From Diorhabda sublineata (lineage: Eukaryota; Arthropoda; Insecta; Coleoptera; Chrysomelidae), in NCBI RefSeq assembly GCF_026230105.1, contig NC_079478.1:22583653-22647652 (forward strand): DNA of 64,000 nt, given 5' to 3'. Below are positions 1-10,922 of this stretch, piece after piece. Numbering within the stretch: the stretch's first letter is position 1; each line of letters begins with the position of its first letter. Both the position numbers and the translations under genes were made by a program. The notes under the pieces are model-generated. The model worked only from the letters and a program-made list of their open reading frames with translations, ran no database searches and was not told the DNA's origin.

Positions 1-610
1 CATGCGTTTGAACCTTCGAAGCCTTCTTTCTATTCCGATTGAGGTACCTCCAAAACATGTTATTTGAACGCATCAACCGCTTCTTCAAGTGTACAAAACC
101 GTTGATCTCGCAATTTATTTCTAATCTGCGGGAATGATAAGAAATCATTGAGTGTCAACCAAGGACTGTATGGTAGATGACAGATAAATTCCATGTTTTG
201 ACTGGTCAAAAACGTTTTTTTTTGAAGAAATGTGTGAGAGCTCGCATTGTCATGGTGGAGAATGATTCATCCTCTGCAATTGGTTACCCAGATTTTTTCG
301 AACACTGCTGGCAAACAAATGACCATTCTTCCACCTTACTCTAATTGAACGGAGCTGACATGTCCAGTTATCACAAAAAACAGGCGAATATATGATTCCA
401 AGTGCTTCGTGCGTGACCAACTTTTGTTGGATTTGTCGAATTATGCAATATCCAACGCAAATAAATCTTTTTAACAGCCAAATATTTGTGGAATATTGAA
501 TTGATATCCAAGTATGCCTCAATATGACGGTATGTCACATAACTATCTTGCAATATCAACTTACGCATAGCATCGAAATATTCGCGATTCTCCTTTGATC
601 TTTGCATGCC
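1..610 (-). mobile_element. mariner-like transposase remnant, copy 1 (truncated by window edge)
   Basis: Minus-strand reading gives scattered mariner transposase segments. From 607 downward there is a second helix-turn-helix region (DSYVTYRHIEAYLDIN, then LAVKKIYLRWI). Near 250-210 comes the catalytic block IILHHDNASSH. Then comes the C-terminal region with ITCFGGTSIGIERRLRRF. The frame is broken by several stops and shifts, and a stretch between the HTH and the catalytic block appears missing. The C-terminus continues beyond position 1. It clearly belongs to the same family as the copy at 5525-6260, since the stretch equivalent to the start of the window is alignable base by base. Family (mariner, Tc1/mariner superfamily) is confident; subfamily is not. 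Confidence 0.75.
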
Positions 611-3194
611 TACAAACGTATTCTGTCTGTTTAGCTGGAAATTAAGTATGCTTGCCTTTTATGTCTTCTTTACTAATACCTAGTTGTCTATCATTTTTAT
701 GCTTTACGAGTATCTTGTGGCTGTTATATTTGATGGTTTTAAATGACAATAATAGAAACATCAGCAGAGATAAGAGTGTAAGAATCTTCCGACAAGCTGA
801 CGGTTTCTGAATGCCCCGAAAGCTATTCGTTCACCCTCTTTAGTATATAAGTTTTTTTCCAAGAACCCGAGCTATCGAGATTGTTTAGTTGCCTTATTCC
901 AACATACATTCTAATTTTTTAGTCATTGTTGGTAAGAGTGATCTCGGGTAGATGCACTCACTGGTTTAGCTACGGGCTTATTACGTCTTGGTAATATATC
1001 TTGTATATCCTTCGTATGCGACCATGAAAAATTGGACTGCAAGCGAAACTCTGGTTCTCCAAGACCTAAGAAGTTTTGTGTCGGAAATTTGCTGGAAAAG
1101 TTCTTGCTTCAGATTTTTAGGATTGCCATGGAGGAGAATATGTTGAGTCATAAACTATAATTTTTAATTGGCGGAACGCATTTCTAATGAGAGATACTCC
1201 AATTGCCCTATATAGTGGAGTTTTAACAAACAGGTAGTGTTCATGAAGCCAACTGATCGATTAAATCAAATATTGGTATTGACAAAAAAAATTGATATAG
1301 TTGCAGATATATACAGAAATCAATCAGTTCATATAAGGTGAGCAAAACGGGAGGAAATAGCTAAAGAGATCAAAAGATCATGAATATTAGAAATATTTTT
1401 CCCATAAACAAAACCAGCTATGAAAAAGTTAAAGTTTTTGGTAAATGGAGAGATAAGACTAGGATATAGATATAGAATACCAGATATTATAGAAAGATTA
1501 TTTAAATATGTAACAATGGGAATAGAGTCTAGCATTCTGAGCCGATCTCTACAATGCAAATTGTCGTCCTAATTGACTCTTTGTTATCTAGAAGACTGCT
1601 CCATATAATGCACGAAGAAGAATACTCAACAATTAGAAGGTTTGTTAGCTTGAGTACCCTACGGTAGCCTTTCGTACTTTACTTAATGATACTTAAAATA
1701 TCCCAAAAGTAGAGAACCCTATAGTAAAGTTGACAAACAAATATGAAATATTCTGTAAAAAAGCTTGAAAGCTTAACTCATATGATCAAGATATTGGCAG
1801 AAAAGAAAATTAGAATTGAACAAAAAAAGTCTATTAATATACACTACCGGTCAAAGATTTGTGCTCACTCTTTCATATCGTCATAAAAAGGTCGACACGT
1901 TGTCTCACATACCAAAAATAATAGTGTCCGTTATTTTTTCACTTTATATGAGTGCATATTATATTTTGTAGGTAAATACAAGTTAAAACTTGCTAGTACC
2001 AGCTGATTTATTCTTTAATTGTGAATAATTTCTTCAGTGTTTATGTTTGAATATTGGCCCCTGTTAGCCTTGTGAGGCGCAAGAACGTGCTGTGATTCAT
2101 ATTTTTTGGACCAAGAAATCTACTTGTGACGTATACGAATGGTTTGGGGATATTTTGGACGAAGAGTGACAAGAGACCTGATAAACATTGTGAAATGTGA
2201 AAGTTAATATAACAGCTATATAACGAAATATTGAATGGAATGAAATAAGACGGAAAGTAATGGATAAGAAAGAATGGAAGATAATTGATTCTATATGAAA
2301 GCTTAATGGCATACATAAAATGTTTATTATAAAACTGTTTGTATATTAATATTTTGTAGTTTATTACCATCACATTGACATTTTAAGGAAGTTATTTGAT
2401 ACAAACAGAAAATAATATAAAATAACCGAATGAGCAAATATGTCATCTTTCAGTAAATATGTGAATTGTTGTCTTTTCTTTGTGTAGAAAAACTAAAAGC
2501 TTCCATATGCTGCATCATTTTTCAAAAATAGTTTTCAAGTTTTTTTTTAAACTTTATAACCCTCAAGCGATGAATTCCATCAATTCCGGACGTAAATCGA
2601 TTGAATTTATTTTGTCGTTACTACTTGAATCAACAAAGTTTATTAGATTTCAGTCTTAGATCGGAATACCTACAATGTTTAAATTAGTTTTATCGAAAGA
2701 TACAACAGTATAGATTCTTAAATGAAGCAGTTTCTTCTAAACAAATACTATTATTCGTTACAAAAATTTGGTTCGACATTTCGCCAGAATTATTAGAAGA
2801 AACATTTTGATCTTAGGATAATCAATTGTAATCAAATGAAGGAAAATAACTAGGCCAGATAGTATGATGTGCGGTTATTGTAACGTTAGAAACGGAGAAA
2901 TACGATACTTAACGGATACAGTATTTGAAAGTGAGATTTTAAAGCTCGGTGGTAACTATTTTGCCGAGTACAGAAATATAAGTAAAGCATTTTTAGTAAT
3001 AATCTGACAATGTAGTATATTTCAGTATACATTTTAGATAACCATCAATTTAGGTCTTCATTAAAGAAGCTCTGTTGTAGAAAATTAAAAAAATTTAATT
3101 GAAAGATATCAAAAGTCGTAACAATTTAGTGTAAAATGGTGCTTCTCAAAAGTCTCCTCCCCCTTTTTTTTCTGAACGGTTATACTAAGACTGA
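611..3194. other. no recognisable gene
   Basis: AT-rich sequence with only short open frames on the minus strand near 1329-1559 and 2041-2373. Neither shows a familiar domain or splice context. I see no repeat or RNA gene here. Confidence 0.4.
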
Positions 3195-4344
3195 TTAACA
3201 CTATTCCAACCGACGTATACCTATTCCTATCGCGGCCGGTCAAAAGACCGGTCTTTCACAACTTATATTTTCAATATTGAATGTAAAACAATTAGAAAAA
3301 GGAACTCGTTCTGGGTAGGAAATGCTCGCAAAATAAGCTATAGAAGGTAAAAAATGTGGGTTCGTGATTAGCTAGATTACCCGGTTCCTACCGGTCTCCA
3401 AGTAAAATATACTTCCAATTAGGCTGTGTTACGACAATCCCCAATAAAAATTAATTAGAAATCCATCAACCCTTGGTTTTTTCTTCAAACAACGATTCAA
3501 TTAAATAGCCGCTTTTCACCCATACAACACTTCTTTAGTTTCAAATCGTTTTTCAAAGATGTGGAATCCTAGTAACGGATTCCAGCAGGAGCGCTGAGAA
3601 TAAGTGGGACTCCAGCAGCCTACCCACTGTGTTAATTTTTATGTTATTTTATTTTAAATTTGTATTTTCATATTTTGTTTTTATTTCAAGCAGAACACAT
3701 GCAGTTTTTTAGAACATAATATATTTATTTCTCAGCTCGCTAAGAAAAATGAAACTCACAATATTTCAAACATTGAAAAACTGCCAAACTCAGAATCGTT
3801 TGAGATGTGGAATTTCCAAACTCTATTTTAAAGCCAATGGTTTATATGCAATAGTGAATAACGAACAAAAATTTGCAAGTTTAACTGAAGATAAAGACAA
3901 AAAGATTTGGATACAAAGAGACGCAAAGGCTTAAGAAATAATTATTACAGAAAATGCCGTCCTAACTACAAAAATATCAATAAACACTAACCTAACCATT
4001 TTGCTTTCTTGAAGGCAATTAATCGAATAGAATCGTACCAGAAGTACATTACTTTCGTTTGTAATGACTTTATAATTTTGGCATTGAGTTTTAGAGAGAA
4101 ACTATTAATAAAATGTATAAATCGTAATACTGGTCAAATGACCGGTCGTGGTAGGTAAGACACCACAGATTTTTGCTCAAAAAATTAACAATAAAAAAAT
4201 AAGTGAAAATTGAAAAATGTATTATGCGTATAAATCAGAAAAACTCGTAAAGTTTAACGGCGAATCCGTTACGTTGAATGTAGGAAATTCCAGTTGATGA
4301 TTTAAAAACGGTCATTTAACCAGTCCTCGTGAGAATAGTATTAA
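3195..4344. mobile_element. piggyBac-like non-autonomous element with TTAA flanks
   Basis: A TTAA at 3195-3198 and a TTAA at 4341-4344 bracket about 1.14 kb. The inner ends are imperfect inverted repeats: CACTATTCCAACCGACG on the left against TACTATTCTCACGAGGAC read inward from the right. Subterminal palindromes around GACCGGTC occur on both sides (3236-3258 and 4132-4149), again in inverted orientation (GGTCAAAAGACCGGTC and GGTCAAATGACCGGTC). TTAA duplication and a CAC/TAC terminus are typical of piggyBac-like elements. No piggyBac transposase is visible, so this would be a deletion derivative or MITE. The TIR identity is imperfect, so the boundaries are an inference. Confidence 0.5.
3720..3985 (+). 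pseudogene. copia-type gag-like fragment inside the piggyBac-like element
   Basis: A 61-codon open frame (3749-3934) contains LYFKANGLYAIVNNEQKF followed by DKDKKIWIQRDAKA. After its stop the sequence continues in register with a hydrophobic stretch containing IIIT. This resembles the N-terminal gag region of insect Ty1/copia elements, where a W-x-F-x-x-x-L-Y-F start is followed by a K/D-rich stretch and W-x-x-x-D-A-x-A-x-x-I. The tryptophan that usually begins the motif is missing or lies in another frame. It lies in the middle of the TTAA-flanked element, so it is either a nested insertion or captured DNA. The identification is by memory of motif shape only. Confidence 0.35.
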
Positions 4345-5450
4345 ATTTGGAGCGTAAAATGTGAGCTTTCCTAATAGTGACGTTATGAGCATTGATGACG
4401 TCACCAGGTGAGTAGAACCAATAATATTTAATGGGACCTAACGGTAAGTGACACTTAATATGGTCAACGGAATATGATGTTCATTGTGAACGCCATGTAT
4501 GGTGAATAACTGAATCGAAATGAAATTATGTTACTATTTAAATCATTCTCCAATAAATGGTATTCCCCTCGGTCATTTTTGGAAATATTTCTATTATATT
4601 ATTATTTATAGAATTGTGAATTTAGGTTAGGTAACTCAACCTAACCTAGAGGATTTGAAAATTCAACAACAAATGGGATTAGGTGCTAAATTCCAGATAA
4701 TAATCCTAATGAATCTGTCACGAGTTACATTATGTACTCGAATAACCTTTTCGTTTACCTGAAATATCCACGACCCGCATCCTTAGATCAACGGATTAAA
4801 ATCCTAACCTAACCTAACCAAATTTCAAATACCGACTCCGACCAAAAGCACTGAATTTTGTGAAACTATAATTCTTCAACACCCAGACTATATGAGAGTA
4901 AATGACTGGGTAGGCATTTTCGAAAAACGCATAGTCGAGCCTCATCTATTGAACGATACGATGCTCCTACACACTTTGCAGTAAGATATTATCTAGATTA
5001 TCAAATATTTATTAATTAGAAGCGAAACTCAAATTTTAGTGTTTATTTATTCCAGCCATCAAGAACATCGTAAATACAAAAGAAAAGAGTACAATTGGAT
5101 AGGTATTCTAAATACTTTTCAAACGAAGTATCTTTTACTACAAGGTCCGATTTAATATTATCGGTTTCAGTTACAGGTCACAATAGTTTTTTCACCCAAC
5201 TCGTAAATAGTTTACGCATGCATAATTCTCTGATAAGTATATAGAAAATTCCTTCTTTTGATATACTTATAGCCTGTTCCGTCTTTCTAACCTTAATTCG
5301 ATGGTCAGCAATGTTTGACTGCATATCCTAAAGTATGATGACTGAATTTCAGTTAACCAAGGAGGCATTGAGGACACTACAACTGAACTCAAATTAATTA
5401 TTGAATTATTTGTGATATTAGATGACAGTGATATTAGGTGGGGAATTTGA
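4345..5450. other. no gene; short CCTAA/TTAGG-type tracts
   Basis: Contains TTAGGTTAGG at about 4624 with CCTAACCT nearby, and CCTAACCTAACC at about 4803. These match the insect telomeric pentamer but are only two or three units long. Similar short tracts occur at 20860, 27850 and 47465. Nothing else is recognised. Confidence 0.4.
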
Positions 5451-5451
5451 C

Positions 5452-6260
5452 TTACGTAAGAAAAATGAAAATGTATGCTTTTTTGAGATATACAAATAAA
5501 AAAATATTTATAATTGAATATGGCTTCAAGGCATGCGATTGAACCAATTGTCGAAGCATTTTTTTCAATTCCGATTGAAGTACCTTCAAAAAATGTGATT
5601 TGAACGCATCAACCGCTTCTTCAGGTGTAGAAAAACGTTGACCTTGCAATTTATCTTCGATTTTCGGGAATAAGAAGAAATCATTGGGTGCAAACAAAGA
5701 CTTTATGGCGGATGACCCATCAATTCCATGTATCAACTGTTCAAAAACTTTTTTGTTTGAATTGATATATGAGAGCTCTCATTGTCGTGGTTGAGAATGA
5801 TTCTTCCTCTGCGATTGGTTTCTCTGATTTTTTCAAACACTTCTGACAAATATAATATGCTAATTTACCATTAAGAATTGACCAATCTACGTTGCTCTGA
5901 TGGAACGGTGGCAACATGTCCAGTTATTTCAAAAACAGGCAACCATTTGCTTTAAATTACTTCGTGTGCGAACAACTTTTGTTAGATTTGGCTTGTCTTG
6001 AAAGACCTATACAATCGATTGTTGTTTCGATTAGTGGCCTGTCACGATCTCCTAGACGTCTTTTGAAGTACCGCGATTAATTTTTTTCAGCATTTCTTTG
6101 CACCAATCATCATGAGCTTTTTTTGAACAATTTTCAAATTATGCGGTATCCAAAGCGAACAACTCTTTTCGACAGCCAAATTTTCATATACTAATGACAA
6201 TTATCCCTCAATCTCACCGTATTCCACAGGACAATCTTGCAAATCTATAGCTAAGTGCGT
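5452..6260 (-). mobile_element. mariner-like transposase remnant, copy 2
   Basis: Minus-strand reading shows, in order from the right, part of the HTH region, the catalytic block HDNESSH near 5795-5775, and the C-terminal open frame 5452-5736. That frame contains LFAPNDFFLFPKIEDKLQG and FSTPEEAVDAFKSHFL. APNDFFLFP is the third catalytic block of mariner (DD34D) transposases, with the terminal Asp intact. Upstream frames are interrupted by stops and an inserted stretch near 5990-6120. The transposase cannot be functional. It shares long identity with the copy at 1-610, and the two are separated by about 5 kb. Confidence 0.85.
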
Positions 6261-7595
6261 CCACGATTAAATGTAGAAAATCAGCGAAACATGGTGTTTC
6301 GTAATGGTGCTACATCACTAAAAGTCAAAAAGAGAGTAGATTGGCACACTGCTGCTGGTTTGATTCACGTTGAAGTTATATATAATCATCACACGAATAT
6401 GTTCGTGATTTAATTACATTTTTTTAATAAAAATAAATGTTTCACGTATCTGTAAACAACTCAAATAACACTCCAATAAACGTTACATCGATGTTAGGAA
6501 AAGCTAAATGGGTAATTAACAAAAATAAATATGAGGATAAATGAGTTTTAGTAATTGGAAACAAGCGATATTGGAAAGATGCTCAAAATAAATATCTAAT
6601 ACCGATATAAGAAACTAAAAAATTCATACATTCTTTTCAATTTGTGATATACCAAAAACCATTTGTTACAAGCTATTCGAAGTTAAGGATCAAATTGACT
6701 GTCGGAAACGATGAGTAGTAATAAATCAAAAAATAGCACAGTTATATACCAGAAACTGAGAAACCGAGTAAGTTAAATATTCTGTCTTTTAGCCTATAGT
6801 TTGTTCTAGTTTTACTTAATTTCCTTATTATTTTCGTACCTTCTTAGAAGTAGAAGGCTGGAATTTCACTTTTATATGGCCTTATTTACAACATAACCGT
6901 CGATACATCCAGTTAGTTAGTCAACTTCGAAGCATGAATTTTATATAATGTTGACTTGATCGTAGTTTAATAAAGTGGAAACTGGAATGAATATTTTGAG
7001 CAGCCTTGTTCTGGACTGGACTATTTTGATTCTAATCGTACTTTAACTTCTGAAATTAGAGTGTTTAAAGTTCATTTATCCTTCTTGCTTCTCTTCCTGC
7101 AAATCCTAAATCTGAAATTCATTCCTTCAACTAAATTGGATTATAGTAGTGAATAAATTTGTATATTAATCATTCATGAAAGTATTGAATATTTTAGTGT
7201 TGTCTCACTTCCACTCAATACAAATTAACGAATCGTTTAGATTGAGATCCGTCACTTTCTGTATTAGAATATAATGTCTTAAGGGAATGTTATCTAACTA
7301 AGTACAGTTTATTTGGAAATGGATGATAGCACGCACGATTTATATGCCTAGGGAGTAGGCTAGTCTTTAAATTCAATATTTTAATTTTGTAGGAGGCTTC
7401 TTTTCGTTTTATTCTATGTGTAACATAAGTTTCCAAAGGTCGCTATAAAGGTTGAAAAAAATTGACCATTTTATAATTTCATTTTCATTTATTGGTTCAA
7501 ATTTATAGATATAGTCCAGTTGAGTCAGTTCACAAGGTCGGGCAATTAAGTTAGTATTAAATTAGAAACGAATGAACTTGTTAGTATACATATAC
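6261..7595. other. no recognisable gene
   Basis: AT-rich sequence with no open frame worth reporting, no repeat structure and no RNA gene visible. Confidence 0.4.
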
Positions 7596-7925
7596 AATAA
7601 TGACCGATCCACAGTCGCACGCGAATCATGGCGTGCCAACAGTTTACACTTGCAGGTTCGCGCCGGTCTTACAGTATAATTTGTGCTCTTGAGGCTTATG
7701 CACGTCTTGTAATTTCCCCACAGTACTCTTTCTGTATGCACAATCATGGTGTCGAAAACACAATCGTCCATCGAAATTGCTACTGAACGACTGCACAGCA
7801 TGCGAATGTGGTTCTTGTCGTGTTCGCGCCCTTCACGTCTGCGGGACAAATACCGACAATTTTTGGGAACCGATCCCCGAAGCCGCTAAGCAGATCCACA
7901 TTCATATTTCGTGAGTGCGGATGCG
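7596..7925. other. CpG-rich segment of unknown nature
   Basis: This stretch stands out from its AT-rich surroundings by frequent CG dinucleotides (GTTCGCGCC, CACGCGAATC, GTGTTCGCGCCC) and near-balanced base composition. Open frames exist on both strands (minus 7562-7849, plus 7808-8050) but neither shows a domain I know. One plus frame is cysteine-rich near CECGSCRVRALHVC. It could be a non-coding exon, a CpG-rich LINE 5' region or an old gene fragment. Confidence 0.3.
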
Positions 7926-9417
7926 GTTTAATAATAACCATTTTAGTAATTATTAGAAGAATATTCCAAAAAGTGAAACCATACCAAAGAATTAATAAGA
8001 GAAATGGTTCAAATTTATATCAATCAAGGTGTAAGAGGGGAGAGAGTTGAATAGGAATAAAATAGAAATAGTTAATGATCGTCATGGGAAACAGTTTCAA
8101 AATGCAATATATGGAGGAGGAATTATGAATTAAAATACGTTTTAATGATATCCTGTATAAGTAGCCTATTAATATTCTTAATAAGAGATTCTACCCTGTC
8201 TTCACAATTTTCTTTGAATTTGAGTGTAATGGAAGGTTTTACATTTCTTGATTCAATTAGTTGTGAACTCTAAATTGTAGGTAAATATAGCAGTGCTAAT
8301 TTTGTTTGTTTGAACATATTGGTCGTTGCTCCTAGTCCATGAAATAAGGTTCCAAAGGATCTGCGTTAAGCTTAGCCCCTTTCTCCCAGTTGCTGCCCCG
8401 GCACTGTGGATCAATCTTGGTATCAGCAGCCGCTGGTCAAAGGTAGCCACGAGGACCTATAAAGAGTTGCTCTTAATTTCTTACTTTGTAGGAAAATATG
8501 TTTTTCCCAAACTATCGGCCAGTTAAAATAACCTAACTTGAGCCAAAAAAGAGCTAGCTGGAGTAAACTTAGCTTAATCCAAAATAACAAAATCAAGAGA
8601 GAATAATTCTCAATTCGAATGTTGAGTAAAAAAAATAATAACATTTACTTTTTTCTGTGCGTTCTTCTTCTCTTGAGCCTGAAGCTCTTGAAAATAGGCC
8701 CTCAAAACTAAAACATTTCGTTAAATACATTAATCAACTTTAAAAAGTACTAATTTTCGAGATCTGGAACCTCCATAAATGGATTCTGTGACTAAAAAAC
8801 TAAACGTATTTTTAGTATGATACGAAACCGGGTAGAAAGAAGAAGTCATCAACTCGCGAACAATTAAGGTAGTGCACATACGATTGGTCCTAAACTGATT
8901 TGGAATTTGACCCATGAACAAAGCTGATATAAAACATTTCAGTAATAGCTAAAGCAAGATATTTATTAACTCGGGAGCGGGTTTCCATTGAGCGGCGCGT
9001 TGTAGAGATACAATTTTGACTGGGACAATATGCAATGTAATAAAAAATAAGCTACTGGTCAATGGAATTCAATTTTTGGCGAAGAATAATTTTGTATATA
9101 AGATAAAATGATGACTTTTTTGAGAAATCTTCATGTTCTACCTACAATGAATTGATATGTTTTTCCATTTAGTTGTTGAAATGTATTTATTAATTTGTCA
9201 AATCTGAGATAAAATTCATAATCAACGCTACGTGTAAATGAAAGCTTGTTTTTGGATTTTGGTTATCGGACTTTTTCTTGAAAATGACAAAGTTTTATGA
9301 AAAATTTTCTATTAAAACAGAATGTCCCTTAAACAGACTTAAATTGTTAATGCTATATCAGAGGACCATTAATGAAATAAGGCGGAGAATTGCTTTTACC
9401 ATCAATTAAAATATATA
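7926..9417. other. no recognised gene; unassigned open frames near 8253-8650
   Basis: Two abutting minus-strand open frames (8253-8450 and 8423-8644) read through a less AT-rich patch around 8340-8460. I cannot match the translation to any family. The rest is AT-rich without visible features. Confidence 0.3.
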
Positions 9418-9890
9418 CGGGGGCCGTTTTTTCTCAACCTCCAATCGCTCCGTGTAGTCGCTAAACGGGCAGAAGAAAGCAGGCATTCACTGTAGGCGAC
9501 TGCAAAGTTCTCGCACTGCACACTCTGCCATTGTTGACATTCAGCCTTCAGTAGACATTGTGCTACAGCCACATAGACATGTCCGTCATTATTGATGTTC
9601 CCACCAAGTGTGAATTGCGAAGTGTGATTGGTTTTCTATAGACTGAAGGCCATAGTGCTGCAGAAATCCATCGCAGAAAGAGTCGTGTGTATGGGGAAAA
9701 CTTCGTGAGTGATGATGTTGTGCGTGTATGATGTCGAAAGTTTAAGGATGGCCGGAATGATGATGATAAAGGGGGCCAAGGACGCAAATCTGTCGTTTCA
9801 GATGATCTAGTTCAACGAGTTGACAGAATGGTTTAAGAAAACCGCAGATTGCTGCTTGTCTACGAAATTTCCAGATATTTCAAGGTCTGT
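9418..9890 (+). mobile_element. mariner-like element, 5' fragment of a second family
   Basis: Starts after a TA with CGGGGGCCGTTTTTTCTC, which looks like a terminal inverted repeat, followed by a leader. From 9579 there is a decayed transposase N-terminus: KCELRSVIGFL, then TEGHSAAEIHRRKSRVYGE, FVSDDVVRV, CRKFKDGRND, then a V-D-x-M-V-x-E-N-R-R-L run. This is the paired HTH domain of mariner transposases. At least three in-frame stops are present. Homology ends near 9890, before any catalytic residue, so it is a 5' fragment. The family differs from the two minus-strand mariner copies. Confidence 0.75.
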
Positions 9891-10510
9891 TTTGTACTCT
9901 ATTGTTACTATAAATTCATGTAAATATTTTGAATTCGTAGGAGTCAAAATTAAATATTCAAAGTGATGGTGATAGAAACACTTCTATATGTTTACAAGAA
10001 TTTATAACTTAAAGCAACCACAAATCTCAATTAATTATTTCCGAGACGATGAATACATAAGTATTGGAAAGCTCGGAAAATATATTAATGTTAGTCCACT
10101 TGGGTGTTTCAATGCCACGTTCCCAATAAAAAAACGTTATAATCGAAAAATTTGTCTTTTCTATAGAGCTCTTACGACCACTATGACATCATTCAAGATT
10201 GGTTGAAATTGCTTATCAAGTACCTATGGGTATAATTTCAAGCTTAATTCATTCTTCGGCTCAAATTAAATAGTATATTCTTCATATGTTAAATATCTAG
10301 CAGTTTGAGTTCAAAGACATTTACCAACTATTTAAATGTGAAAATAGATATATAGATAATATACTTGAAGCAAGTTTTAACATTTTCTCCGCGCCATCTG
10401 AATGTATTCCCCTCACCTTTACCGTCAGAAGCTGAAGTCAAATTTTATTCAACATGATACCACCTACTCTAAAAGGAACTAAGACTAATTGACCAATGAG
10501 AGTTATGTCC
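9891..10510. other. no recognisable gene
   Basis: AT-rich. A 72-codon open frame at 9988-10206 has no recognisable domain. Confidence 0.35.
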
Positions 10511-10922
10511 ATAATGTAACATTTTTCGTATTCATTTACACTCTTTCTATTTGTGGGTTGAACCAATAAACACCAAAAGTTTAGGTTCTGAATTTATTTA
10601 TACACTATACACTATTTATAATAATTCACTACTAATTGTTTTATTCACTACGACTATTCATTTAAAACTAACTAACTGTTTTTCCACAAATCATTTATAT
10701 ACCTAAATAAAATTCTACAAAGTTTTAGACCAAAACGGAACAGAAGAAATAGATAAATAGAGTTCCCTAGAAAGTGGAAATACTGTAAATAAACTGCCTG
10801 CTAATAAAAAAATTATATACAAATAAATATCAATTTATAAATATCGCCATTTATAAAAAATGTGAAAAACGCCATGCAAATTTGCCGTCTTTTGAAATTC
10901 CGTAGTATCTGGACAGGACCAG
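10511..10922. repeat. dispersed repeat, copy A
   Basis: About 410 bp alignable with 25808-26225 in the same orientation. Shared landmarks in order are CATAATGTAAC near the start, a TTTCTATT-GTGGG block, TAATAAACAC or CAATAAACAC, ACACTATACA, CACTACGACT, AAACTAACTAACTG, and a GACAGGAC-type end. No coding potential is seen. The TGTAAC start is reminiscent of retroviral LTRs, but no target duplication or LTR partner was found, so it is left as an unclassified repeat. Confidence 0.6.

Noticed and set aside
4600..4830. Internal telomere made of TTAGG repeats
   Set aside because: Only two or three pentamers per tract, scattered through the window. Too short to be a telomeric array or a fusion point.
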